Shown here: positions 9,058 through 20,200 of the stretch, piece by piece
How positions within the stretch are numbered: position 1 is the stretch's first letter
How the letters are laid out: every line of letters begins with the position of its first letter
Source of the DNA: Microglena sp. YARC
Lineage: Eukaryota > Chlorophyta > Chlorophyceae > Chlamydomonadales > Chlamydomonadaceae
DNA length: 64,000 nt
Direction: 5' to 3'
Assembly (NCBI GenBank): GCA_022414725.1
Contig: CM039464.1
Location: 63,141,129 to 63,205,128 of the forward strand
The notes under the pieces: model-generated
Database searches by the model: none
Told to the model about the DNA's origin: nothing
Seen by the model: the letters and a program-made list of their open reading frames with translations, nothing else
Program-made: the position numbers and the translations under genes

Positions 9058-11268
9058 ATGCAACTTCCGCGTGGGCCTCCTGCCGGCTTCGAGAAACTTA
9101 CCCCACAGAATGGTATTTCTTGGTCGCACGGTATGGAGAGCGTCATTATCAGTAATGGATGCGACCGAATTCTTCCTCTAAAGATTCGTGTTCCCACTGA
9201 TTGGCTAGATGATTGCGCGCCAGCGGCCTCTGCTGCCGGAGATGAGTCTCCTTCCGCCATCATGGAAGCCACCCCCCCCTCCAATACCTCCATTTCTCCG
9301 TCTCCTTCTCCTTTTGTCCAACGTCTCCGACCTGAGGTTGAGGATATTCTGATGCGCCTATGCTGTGTTTCCACACAGATTATCCAGTATGCAAGGTCGC
9401 CTCCACCCGCTGATGCCGCTTTACCTACGACACTGTAGACCTTGCTCTCCATAGCCATGAAGATGGCTATGCTTACGGCAAGTCTGACGACTCAGAGGAA
9501 GATTACTCTGATGATTGTATGGAAGATCTACAGAGTGCCAGAAGTGGCGACTTCGGTGGAGTCACTCCCTCTTCTGCTACTAGGGTTTTCCACACCTCCA
9601 CTGTCTCTCCGGTGTATGAGCCTCAATTGGCACCTTCTCCTGCGGTCTTCAAGCCTCCGTCTGCCGCTCTGCTTGCGCCGCTTCCACCGGACCTACCTGA
9701 GGTGGTCAAGCCGTCTTTGCTGCGGAGTTCGTCTCTTGGTCCTTTGGGTCCTCTACTCAACCTTGCAGAGCAGGCTCGCAACCCTGCAGAGCGGGCTCTT
9801 GGTGCTTACCATACTCGGGCTCGCGAGGCTGCTGCCACGAGTGTCCACAGATCTGCTGCTGGCACCTCGCAGGAGCCCCCTCCACCTCCACCGGTGGATC
9901 TGCCACCTGCGCCTGGCCCTCCGCCGTCTATGAATCCTACGCTGTCCGGCATATCCTGGGAACATCTGCTTGATGGCACACCACCTGTGCGGCTGGCTGT
10001 GCGGGGCTGCCGGCTTATTCGCCAAGCCCAGTATGCTGGAGATTCTCTTGATCGCACTTTGTACGGTAGGCTGGATGAGGCAGCCACTCGGGCTAATCTA
10101 GATAGAAAGGGTCGCCCTAAGCGTGTGATGGCTTACTCTGAGCTGGGTCATGAGTGTCGTGCTTTTCTAGGATCTGTGAAGGCAGGGATTAACTACCCTT
10201 CCCCTGGAGGTGTTACCTTTGGTGGGATCGGGCGTAGGAACAATGATCTCCGAGGGTATCAGTATGTGAAGGTCCCTCTCAGTTTTGTTCCTGTTAGGCC
10301 TGATTTCGAGCTCGTTGCGAGTGTTGCGCGTTCCTTAGATCTCATTAGGAACTTAGATGATCAGCGCGCATATGATGCTGGCATTGCTGCCGAGTATTTT
10401 TATGTCGGTTCGTGCCTCGTATGCTCCTGTGCCTGATCCTCTTGCTGCTGGACCCTCGGCCTCTCATGGTGAGTCTCGTGTAGATCCTGCACTGTTGGGT
10501 TTTAGTGCCCTGCCCCTGGAACGTCAGGAGTTCATGTGGCTCACTATGATGCTTGCGAACATGACGGATGCGATGGTCAATGTGTATCAGGATTTTGCCA
10601 CTCCTCGGGATATCTTCTTGCATATCCGAAGACAGCGTTCTGATGCTCTTGCTGCTCGTGTCCCTCTCATGCTTGTTGAGCTTCGGCGTGCAACCATGGA
10701 CAACTCTGAACCTGTGGATGTGTTCTTTCGCAGGGTCCGGGGCTTGTGCACTAACCTCCGCAGTGCGGGATACCCACAGCCTCAGCGCCATGCCATGCAT
10801 ACTATTATTAATGGCATCATGCACCCCCGCTTCGACTCTCTGCGGCTACAGTTTGGTCTCGCATCAGAACCAGCCTGTTGATTACTGGACCTGTCTGGCA
10901 GCATATAGATCATTAGATTTCTTGAACGTGTCTCTCCCTAAGTCTGATCCGAGGCATCCTGGTTGGTCCCGCGATCCTCCCAAGTCCCTGCCAATGCTGC
11001 TTTTCAGCGTGGCAGGGGACCTGGTCCTCAGGGTTCCGGGACTACCAAGAGGCGCTTGGATTGCACTTGGGGCCCCTGTCTTTCCAAAACGAGCCACTCG
11101 GAGGACCGTTGCTGGACGAAAACATCCCGCACCTGCGAAAGGCCAAGGCTGGTGCACCGGGCAATGAAACCCGTGCCCGTTGCCTTGGCCCTTCCAGGTT
11201 CGCTGACTCGCAAGCAGTTGTCCTCCTTGCAGGCTCAGATTGATGGGTACGCCATGTCCAAGAACTAG
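9058..11268 (+). CDS. gag: copia gag region, frameshifted as assembled
   Basis: Capsid/nucleocapsid precursor. It starts at the first ATG after the primer site (MQLPRGPPAGFEK). Homology passes through frames: 9,058 to about 9,425, then about 9,426-10,404 (Pro-rich region, then FVPVRPDFELVASVARSLD), then 10,404-10,865 (a gag UBN2-like core: MWLTMMLANMTDAMVNVYQDF, AVPLMLVELRR, DVFFRRVRGLC), then 10,866-10,985 (DYWTCLAAYRSLDFLNVSL), then to 11,268. Near 11,060-11,115 Cys-x4-Cys-x5-His-x4-Cys (CTWGPCLSKTSHSEDRC) resembles a zinc knuckle with non-standard spacing. The frame ends in TAG at 11,266-11,268 and pol follows in the same frame. The start could lie further downstream. Confidence 0.75.
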
Positions 11269-14200
11269 GAGGTACGCTCTGTCCTATTCTCTTGCACTAC
11301 GAAGTTCTCTAACGTGTGTAGCCCTAGTCTTTCTGAGGGTGTCTGGCATGTGGACTCTGGAGCTGGAATGTCAATCACGGGTGATAAGTCTTTGTTCACT
11401 GTGTTTGAATCTTCTGCTGTTGGGCCTACGGTTCGATTTGGTGACGGGGTGATTCAACGGTCAGAGGGTAAGGGATCCATCGTGTTATGTAGTGATTGGT
11501 TACCAACATCAATCACTCTAACCAATGTTCTTTATATCCCTTACTGTCCGGTGAATCTCCTGTCAGTAAATGCTGTGGCTCATTCTCTCCACTGCCAGGT
11601 TTCTTTCGATAGTCTTAGTTGCACTGCCACTCAGGACTCTTCTGTTCTCTGGTCCTTCCCTGCCTCCAGTGATGGTGTGTACAAGTTTGCATGTAGGCCT
11701 TGTCACACCTCCAGTCGTTGTTTAAGAGTTGCTGACAATTATCCAGCGTTTGCACTTGATGTTGATGAGGACGGTGGAGTTGTTCTCCCTACCACTCCTG
11801 CATGGTTGTGGCATAGGCGGTTGGGTCATCCCGGCTATAGTGCCTTACACAAACTTGTCAAGAGTGGTATGGTTAAGAACTTACCCCTCAGTCTGGGTCA
11901 AGTGCAAAAGTTGGGTAAGATCCCATGTGATGCTTGTCACAAGGCTAAGGGCAAACGTCTCCCTTTTCCTAAAGAAAGCAAAACTGAGATCCGTGCACCT
12001 CTCCAACGACTTCACATGGATATCATGGGACCAGTTCATATTAGGGGTCTGCGTGGGGAGTTTTACATCCTGTGCCTCATAGACCAATTCTCTGGCTTTG
12101 CTGAAGTATTGTGCTTGAGGACCAGGGATGAAGCTCCCTTAGCAGTCCAAACGATCATCCTCAGATGGTCAAATCAGCTGCAGGGGTTTGCCTTTAAGTG
12201 TCTGAGATCTGACAGGGCCAAGGAGTTTATAGTTAAATGGTTCGAGGATTGGCTGATATCGGTTGGGGCAGTACATGAGTTATCGTTGGTGTACACTGCC
12301 CAGCAGAACGCAACTGTGGAAAGGTATAATGGGGTCTTGCAGTCTATAGCTAGGAGTATCCACCTGGAATCAAAGCTAGCTAAGTCTTTCTGGCCTTATG
12401 CCTTCCTAGCTGCTTGTTACCTTCGTAACCGACTGCCCAATCAGGGACGCAAGACACCTTATGAGTTGTTTTATGGGGTGATGCCTGATGTGTCGTTGTT
12501 ACGTGTGTTTGGATGCCCCTGCTATGTCACGTTAGTCAATGGGAAGAAACGTAACAAGCTGGACGAAAGGGCGTTATCTGGTAGACTGGTTGGGTATTCT
12601 CTGGTGAGTAAGGGTTATTTTATTTGGGTTCCTAAGTTGCGCCAGGTAGTAGAGAGTCGTGATGTACTCTTCTATGAACAGTTTAGCTATAACTGTATTC
12701 CTGGGCTTCCTCCCTATGACGGGTCGCCGTATGTTTCTAGCATCCCTGCCGCTATCAACGGACACATGCCTGAGGCTGCGGTCCATTCCCTAGATCCTTT
12801 GCTTTCCCCAATTGTTGACCACTGTCCTGGCCATAGGATGATTCTGCGTCCCAGGTCAGGGGCTGCTGGTACTGTATTGCGTGAGAATGCACTGGGCGGG
12901 CGAGGTTCTGCAGTTCCTACGGATAAAATCTTAGCCGAATCTCAGGGGGTCGCCAGGCCCTCCTCTGCGTCAAATTCCGTCGGTGAAGCTCTAGGATTAC
13001 GACAATCTCAGATCATAGTGGAGCCTCTTATAGGTCCATTGTCTAATAGTCACCCTGCTCCAATCATCTTGGATGGCTCGAAGGGGTTGGTGAGCGCTTC
13101 GCCTCCTGCCGTTCCTGATAGATTAATCGGGAGCCCGGGTGATGATGTAGCCTTTGCCGATAGTGCAAGTGATGATCTTGATCATTGGTCAGGCTCCGAT
13201 ACTGCGTATGGCTGGGGTGTTCCGGTCGACCCAGGCTTCGTTGAATTAGAGGCAAATAAGGCCGGCCCTGTTCAACCAGGCAGTAGTTCTGCACTGGGGG
13301 CTCTACTACCGGTTACTGCTGATACTGCTGATATCCCAGCTGCTCATGTACAAGTAAACTGCTTGTACGTGGGAGCATCTGTTGCCCCCTCCACTGAACT
13401 AACCTATAAAGCTGCCATGCTCCCTACCAACCCTGACAGGGATCAATGGCTTCTTGCTATGAAGGATGAGATGGCTTCCCTACATGCCCATGGTACTTGG
13501 GTACTCACTCCACAGCCTCGTAAGCAAAAGATCCTGTCAGGCAGGTGGTTATTTGTGAAGAAGATTGGGGTTGATGGTTCTATACGCTTCAAGGCACGTT
13601 TTGTGGTACGTGGCTTTCTGCAACGTCCTGGGCTGGATTTTCATGACGTATATGCCCCTGTCTCCTCTAAAGCAGGTCTTCGGGTGCTCCTGGCTGCCAT
13701 CACTCATAGAAAGATGTTTGTTCGGCAGCTGGACATCAAAACTGCATTTCTGAACGCTAAGCTGGAACCTGGTCTGGACCTGTACTGCCGCCAGCCTGAG
13801 GGCTTTCAGCACCTTGGTCCCAACGGTGTTCCCCTTGTGTGCAAGCTGCTCAAGTCTCTTTATGGATTGAAGCAGGCACCCAGGGCTTGGAGTAGGGATG
13901 TCAAGCGGGTTCTGTTGCACACGGCTTCACTATGTGCAAGGCTGAACCTGCTCTGTATTTTAGGAAGGATTCTGATGGTGGGTGGAGCTATGTTCTGACC
14001 TATGTTGATGATTTTATCTGTGCTTTTAGTGAGCTGGATAGGTATGTGTTGCTTATCCAGGCTATGGAAAAGGCTGGCTGGGAGGTCAAAGAGATGGGTG
14101 TTCCGGTTCAGTTCCTCTCTTTGGACATGCATGTTACACTTGATTCTGAAGGCAGGTGTGTTCAGATCAACATCTCTCAGCACACCTACATTGTTGATCT

Positions 14201-14972
14201 GGTGGAGCAGTTTGGTCTTACTGATGCTGCCCCACCCAGGTTTGCTGCCCCCATGGCCAAGTCCACCGTTTCTGACGCCCCTGGAGAACCCCTGCCGTCT
14301 AATAGCCAGTACCTCTCTCTTGTGGGTGCTTTGCTATACCTGGCTACTTGCACCAGGCCTGATATTTCTTTTGCTGTCAGCTACCTGTCCAGGTTTTCTG
14401 CTCACCCTACCGTCCCTCTCTGGGGGGCTGCCAAGCGGTTGCTCTTGTATTTGAGAACACATTCCCACCTGGGTCTCACTTACACCCACAACCCTGAGTT
14501 CTCTTTTACTGTCTTTAGTGACTCATCCTTTGCTGATGATGGGTCTGACAGGCGGTCTCAGACTGGCTTTGCTGTGCTAGCTGGGGGGTGCATAGTGAAC
14601 TGGATGAGCAAGAGGCAGCCTACTGTTGCCATTAGCTCTAGTGAGGCTGAGTATCAGGCCCTGTCCCAGGCTGCCAGGGAGGTACAATGGTTGAAGAAAT
14701 TGAGGGTGGATCTGGGTCTGCCTTGTGCTTTGGTTACCATTCAGGGTGACAACTTAGGGTCTCTAAGTTGGGCCAAAGACTGGCAGCTCCTGCCTCGCAG
14801 CAAGCACATTGATGTTATTCATCACTACATCAAGGAGCTGGTGGAGGATGGTTCACTGGATGTTGCCTATGTTAACACCGTGGATAACTGTGCTGACCCC
14901 TTCACCAAGCCCCTTGATCCTGCTGTGTTCTGGAGGTTTGTCCGCATGTTAGGTATGACCGCTTCTTCTTAG
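11269..14972 (+). CDS. pol: copia pol: protease, integrase, RT, RNase H
   Basis: The pol polyprotein follows gag in the same frame after one TAG. Protease: WHVDSGAGMSITG (Asp at 11,353). Integrase: H-x3-H...CDACH zinc region (about 11,810-11,940), then HMDIMGP (Asp 12,019), LRSDRAKEF (Asp 12,211) and NATVERYNG (Glu 12,319), which keeps the D-x35-E spacing. RT begins at about 13,430 (DQWLLAMKDEM, GSIRFKARFVVRGF, LDIKTAFLNA, SLYGLKQAPRAW) and, after a 1-nt frameshift near 13,921, continues with YVDD at 14,001-14,012. RNase H: FSDSSFADD, SSSEAEYQAL, KHIDVIHHYIKE. It ends with TAG at 14,970. Sites needed for activity are all present; only the frameshift breaks the protein. Confidence 0.93.
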
Positions 14973-15296
14973 GGTCATCCTTGCATTTGGTCATATTAGT
15001 TTCTTTTCGTTATCAAAGTTTGGCATTAGGTTCCTATTCCCGGATCGGGTTTTCTATACCGTTGTTACCCATTTTTGATATTAGTTTTTCCTCTCTTTCT
15101 AGCTTGGCAAATTGTTTTAGAATTTTTTGCCTTGTTTCATTCCTTCCTATAACCCTTTGGGTTCCATTTGAAGTTCTCTCGATTTTTTCGGAGTTCTTTG
15201 ACTTTTTTTTTTTTTATATATGTTACATATAGTTCTATGTCCCCAGTGCCATAGGTGGAGAGGTAGTATTGTATGTCACCTGTGTCATAGGTGGAG

Positions 15297-15679
15297 TGTC
15301 AGCATGAATTGCGGTGCTCTCACGCGTTTTATGACTTGGTGACTACTTATGTACTTCCTTAGAACTATCGGCCCAGACAGTGTTTCTGTCTGTACTGTGT
15401 CAGCTTCCCGTAGACTGTGTCATCCTTCATGACACGGTGACAGCTTCCTGTTGACTGCGTCATCGGTCTCTCACTGACACACTCTGTATAGCCGGTGCCT
15501 GGCTTAAGTTTCCTGACTTAGGGTCTAGTCAGGTTACAGGCATCCGCCTCTCCCACCGCTGGTGTTCTTTGGCGTCCGCCTGTCCTTGTAACGCTATTCT
15601 TGTCTCCGTGTATAGATTGGCGCGTCTGTCTCCGCTGCATACATCTCTCTCCACTCTTCGAAGTGCTTTCTAGCTGATA
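15297..15679 (+). repeat. copia 3' LTR
   Basis: 383 bp, appearing identical to the 5' LTR, preceded by a short purine tract (AGGTGGAG, 15,289-15,296) that would prime plus-strand synthesis. Between pol and this LTR (14,973-15,288) is T-rich non-coding DNA. Confidence 0.97.
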
Positions 15680-15684
15680 ACAGT

Positions 15685-16388
15685 CAAGTGAACCACAAGT
15701 CATGCGTGGTACATAACTAATGACAACCAGGGCTTCCCCCCCCCCCCCCCCCGCTATATATAGCGATCGCTAGTTTTGACCCCCGTTTTGGCAAAAAAAA
15801 AAACTTTCAGATTTGGAAAAAGCCCTAATGACGACAGTTCATGCAAACCAGGGCGAAGACCAGATGAAAGACCGAATGAATGAATAACGTATGCCGAAGT
15901 ACAATATAACCACACTTTCAGGCATGTACCCACCGTGCCTTGAAACATATTTTAATTGCGCCCGCCGGATAGAAAATACTTTTTGTTGCCACTTCGAGCA
16001 TCGCTTAACAATACTACCAAGACGCAGGTTGGAGTTCACCATCTCAGCAAGGTTTCATTTCTGGGGCTAAGCGTAGCAGCTTCTAGACAGCTCCTTCCCC
16101 CCGTCCTTGGGACAAACCTGAAGCTAGCACGTGCGTTTGAAAGTTGACATTACGGTCATTTCAATGCAACTGAAAACTTTGGGCTAGACCCAGTGGCTGG
16201 CTGTTGGAGCTGGCTAGAAGCTGCCATGCGTTGCCTAAACATGAGAAAGTGCATCTCAGCCGTCTAGTCAGGGGGTTGCCTGCATACATGTAAGATTGTC
16301 ACATACTTTATAGTAAATCCCGTTGTATATTTCAACATCAACATCTTCTGGGGACCAGCAGTACCACGTTAACAATCCTACATATATG
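15685..16388. other. No gene seen; repeat family R2 fragment
   Basis: No supported gene. 15,735-15,825 holds a C run, then CGCTATATATAGCGATCGC, TTTTGACCCCCGTTTTGG and an A run with CTTTCAGATTTG. The same block recurs at 18,138-18,330 and, in diverged form, at about 21,858-21,985. Confidence 0.6.
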
Positions 16389-16561
16389 TAGGGATCGGCA
16401 AATCATATGGTACTAACCAAAGGCCAGTATGATATCATAACAATTGCATCATATGATATTTTATGTAAATGGTAACTTTAGCCTAGTCAGACTGCCGGCA
16501 TCATATGATATCATATGATGACATGATATGATATGATATGATATCAAATTGCCGCTCCCTA
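16389..16561 (+). mobile_element. hAT-like MITE, copy 1
   Basis: 173 bp with terminal inverted repeats TAGGGATCGGCAA / TTGCCGCTCCCTA. The interior is packed with the ATCATATGATAT palindrome. The 8-bp flanks CATATATG and CTTATATG agree at 7 of 8, fitting the 8-bp target duplication of hAT elements. Copy 2 is at 28,704-28,871. Confidence 0.8.
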
Positions 16562-16638
16562 CTTATATGTACGTTGCAGTCCAGGGGTAGCCGAATCGGA
16601 TAAATGGACATGCACACACTAGAGAGAATTCAATTATC

Positions 16639-16782
16639 AGTGTAGCACGAACTCAGGGCCCCCGTTGGTTAAACGATTGTTTGGGGCTCAGTTCATCAGT
16701 GCTTGTTCTTTTTAAGCCCTTCCTATACGGTTGGGCAAGTCCCTTTAGCATATTTGGCCAACCCTGGACTGTAACATACACA
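16639..16782 (+). repeat. Dispersed repeat family R1, copy 2
   Basis: Near-copy of 6,605-6,744, running from GTAGCACGAACTCAGGGCC to CCTGGACTGTAACATAC. A short inverted piece of its right end also occurs at about 16,574-16,600. Confidence 0.75.
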
Positions 16783-16827
16783 CACACACTCCCACAATCA
16801 AGACCCCGTGAGGTTCACTGATGAGTG

Positions 16828-17010
16828 GTGAGCCCAGCCTGCCCAGCATGTGCGCCCAGCATGCCCAGCCTGCCCAGCTTGCCCAGCCTGCCCAGCATGC
16901 CCAGCATGCCCAGCATGTGCGGGTCACGTAATGCCCAGCATGCCCAGCATGCCCAGCATGCCCAGCCTGCCCAGCATGCCCAGCCTGCCCAGCATGTGCG
17001 GGTCACGTAA
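16828..17010 (+). repeat. Minisatellite, CCCAGCATG/CCCAGCCTG units
   Basis: About eighteen 9-bp units alternate CCCAGCATG and CCCAGCCTG. Two higher-order blocks each end in TGTGCGGGTCACGTAA (about 16,916 and 16,995). Confidence 0.9.
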
Positions 17011-17279
17011 ACCAGAAATCATAAACGAAGCACTCCCAGTAGTCAGTCTATCCTCGAAAAAAGCAGACAAGGCCATATTTGGCGTCATGCCGCGCACTAG
17101 CCTTATCATAAACTCAGAGGATCAGTGTATTATCCAGTCATTACTCACGACTTCAGGTGCGCAGCCTGAAGGCTAATAAACCATGAAAGTAAAGCAAACA
17201 TGCATGCAAGATCCTAACATCTCGAGTCTGCCCTCGGCCGGCCCTTTTCACAACAGGGGCCCCTGTTTCCCCGTGAGGT

Positions 17280-20200
17280 TCACAGAGTGGTGAGCTCTGC
17301 CTGTATCTGCCCTATCCGCACCACCACCTGGTCAAGGGAGGGCCTGTGGAGGGGGTTGCGAACAAGGATCCACTCAATGAAGCTGACAAGACTGTCTGAA
17401 TCGCCCAGGGCTGACTTCTCTTGGGAGGTCAGGATTAGGTGTGTTCCCTTTCCGAAGGCGACTCTGTGAGTGACTGTGGCATAGTCGCCATCAAAGAGGA
17501 CCTGGGTGAAGCCGGGTGGTGGTAAATTGTGGTAAGTAAGTAAGTTAGTTAGTTAGTTAGTTAGGTTGTCCAGGATAGGACCGGATTGAAGCCGGGTGGT
17601 GGGAAGTTGTAGTTAGTTAATTAGTTAGTTAGTTAGTCAGTTAGTTAGGTTGTCCAGGATAGGACCTGAGTGAAGCCGGGTGGTGGTAAGTTGTAGGTAG
17701 TTAGGTTGTGTAGGATATATGTTGTGGCTGGTTAGGTTGGACTGCCCTGTTGATGAGGAGGTTAGGATAGGGGGCTAGTGGGAGGTGGGGGGAAGCTACC
17801 CTCCAGTGATATAGCATCCACAAGCCAGATCCTCCTCGGGTTTAGGGTTTAGGATCTAGGGTTTAGGGTATAGGAGATCTGGCTTGTGGATGCTAGCTCA
17901 CTGTAGGGTAGCTTCCCCTCGCCCTAGTGGGAGGGACTCAGTCAATAAGGACCTGAGTAAAGCAGGATGGTGGATGGTTAAGGTGGACATGCTAGGTCAG
18001 GTAGGTTAGCAAGTTTAGTTATTTAGTTAGTCATGGGGCATAATTAGTTTGGACATGGGGTTGGTGGATGAGACCCTGTCAAAGCCTGAGTGAAGCAGGA
18101 TGGTGGCAAGTGGTGGTACCTTGCCCAGGGATTTTTTTCCCCGCTATATATAGCGATCGCTAGTTTTGACCCCGTTTTGGAGAATTTACTGATACACAAA
18201 AGTTTAAAAAAAGTGTTTTATTCCTTGCCCCAAATGCCCCCCCAAAGTTATAAAAAGCACTAATACGCTGTCCCTGAAGGAGGCCTACAACCATAAAGCT
18301 AAAAAAAAAACTTTCAGATTTGAAAACAAATCACTGAACTTGCCACTTAGCAGCTCAAAGGCGAGGCATTCAAAGGACCCCACGTCACTGGCGATGCAGG
18401 CTCCTGACATCTGCACCGCCGTCTTGCCTGCTCCAACCCTATCACCTCCCTTGTCCTCCTCCTCCTCACCACCACCAGTTGCCTCCCAAACACCCTCCCC
18501 TTCCTCCTCCTCACCACCACCACCAGTTGCCTCCAAAACACCCTCCCCCTCCTCCTCCTCCAAATCACCACCCTTCTCCTCCTCCTCACCACCACCACCA
18601 GTTGCCTCCAAAACACCCTCCCCCTCCTCCTCCTCCAAATCACCACTCTCCTCCTCATGCTTGCTATCGTCCACATTATCAATATCTCTCTACCTTGCCA
18701 CTTAGTAGGTCAAAGGCCAGGCATCTAAAGGACCACACGTCACTGGCCATGCCTGCTCCTGACACATGCACTGCTGCCTTGCCTGCTCCAACCCTATCAC
18801 CTCCCTCCTCCTCATCCTCATCATCACCACCCTTCACCTTATCATCATCATCATCAACATTCGCCTCCAAATCAAACTCCTCCTCCCCCTCATCATCACC
18901 ACTACCATTGGCCTCCAAATTGTCACCCTCCTACTCTTCCTCCTTGTCATCGTCCACATTATCACCCTCACCCTACCTTGCCACTTAGCAGCTCATAAGC
19001 CAGGCATCCAAAGGACCACACGTCACTAGCCATGCCTGCTCCAGACACCTGCACAGCCGCCTTGCTAGCAGCGCCCTTATCACCTCCCTCCTCGCCCACA
19101 CTGGCCAGCTTGTTCTGGTTCATCAGCAACATCTCGGGGCTCTTGTACACCTCGGTACCTCGGTCGCGTGCAGTGAAGGCCTCATCTTTGCTGCGGTACG
19201 AGCGAGCCTCTCCGAAGTCTGTCAGGACTGCGTGGATGAATTTGCGCGGATAATTGAGGGTTTCTTTGGTTATTTTGGATAGGTTTATGTATATTTGGAC
19301 AGGATTGGATGGGTTGGCTTAGGTTTATATACCTTTTGATTTCTTTGGTTGGTCTGGATAGTTTTATATACATATGGGTATGATCGCATGGGTTGGCTTA
19401 GTTGCAGTGAAGGCCTCTTCTCTGCTGTGGTACAAGCGAGCCTCTATGAAATACGCCAGCTCTGCGTGGACGGATAGGTTTGGTCTAGATTGGCTTTGTT
19501 TGGGCATATTTGGATAAGTTTGGATAGGTTGGCTTTGTTTCAATATATTGGGTAATATTTTGATAGGTTTGGATAGGTTGGCTTCGTTTTGATATATTGG
19601 GGAATATTTGGATAGGTTTTGATATATTGGGGAATATTTGGATAGGTTTGGATAGGTTGGCTTCGTTTTGATATATTGGGGAATATTTGGATAGATTTTG
19701 ATATATTGGGGAATATTTGGATAGGTTTTGATAGGTTGGCTTCGTTTTGATATATTTTGATAGGTTTGGATAGGTTGGCTTCTTTTCGATATATTGGAAT
19801 ATATTTGGATAGGTTTGGATATGTAGGCTTAGGTTTGCTTAATTTATAACTTTTTTGTTTAGCGCAGTTTGGTTGAGCACATTGCATTGGAATTTAGGTT
19901 TGGCTATGCCGGGTTTCGAGCGGACCAGGGTACTACATTTCCTCATGTTGGGTTGCGCTTATGATCCAACTGCCTCCTTTTGCGTTGCGCTTTTGACTCA
20001 ACTGAAAACAGAAATCTGCGCGCTGCGCCCAGAGGGCTTTAAAATTGCGGAGGTCGCGCAGTCGGGCTCCATAATCTTGCGCGCTATCGCACTATAGCGC
20101 GCGTCATGTAGTACTCTAGAGAGGACTAGTGAGGTCCTACCATCAATCCAGTACCTACTGTAATGCGCTCACAATTTCAATACAAACGCATTTAAATTGA

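Larger units (their letters stand above)
8640..15679 (+). mobile_element. Ty1/copia LTR retrotransposon, recent insertion
   Basis: A complete 7.0-kb element with direct LTRs at both ends, a 5-bp target duplication (ACAGT at 8,635-8,639 and 15,680-15,684) and the copia domain order gag, protease, integrase, RT, RNase H. The two 383-bp LTRs look identical base for base, so insertion is recent. Despite this, the coding region carries four apparent single-base frameshifts (about 9,425; 10,404; 10,870; 10,985), one in pol (about 13,921), and one in-frame TAG (11,266). In a young element these suggest consensus errors at least as much as decay. Confidence 0.97.

Noticed and set aside
18285..18988. 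Long open frames on both strands with Glu/Gly or Ser/Pro-rich proteins
   Set aside because: They are translations of TCC/CTC trinucleotide minisatellites between duplicated kinase exons; only the SDVWSF parts are gene-derived.
19540..19887. Minus-strand frame rich in Tyr, Pro, Asn and Ser
   Set aside because: Repeat composition of an intron (TTTGGATAGG units), not a protein.
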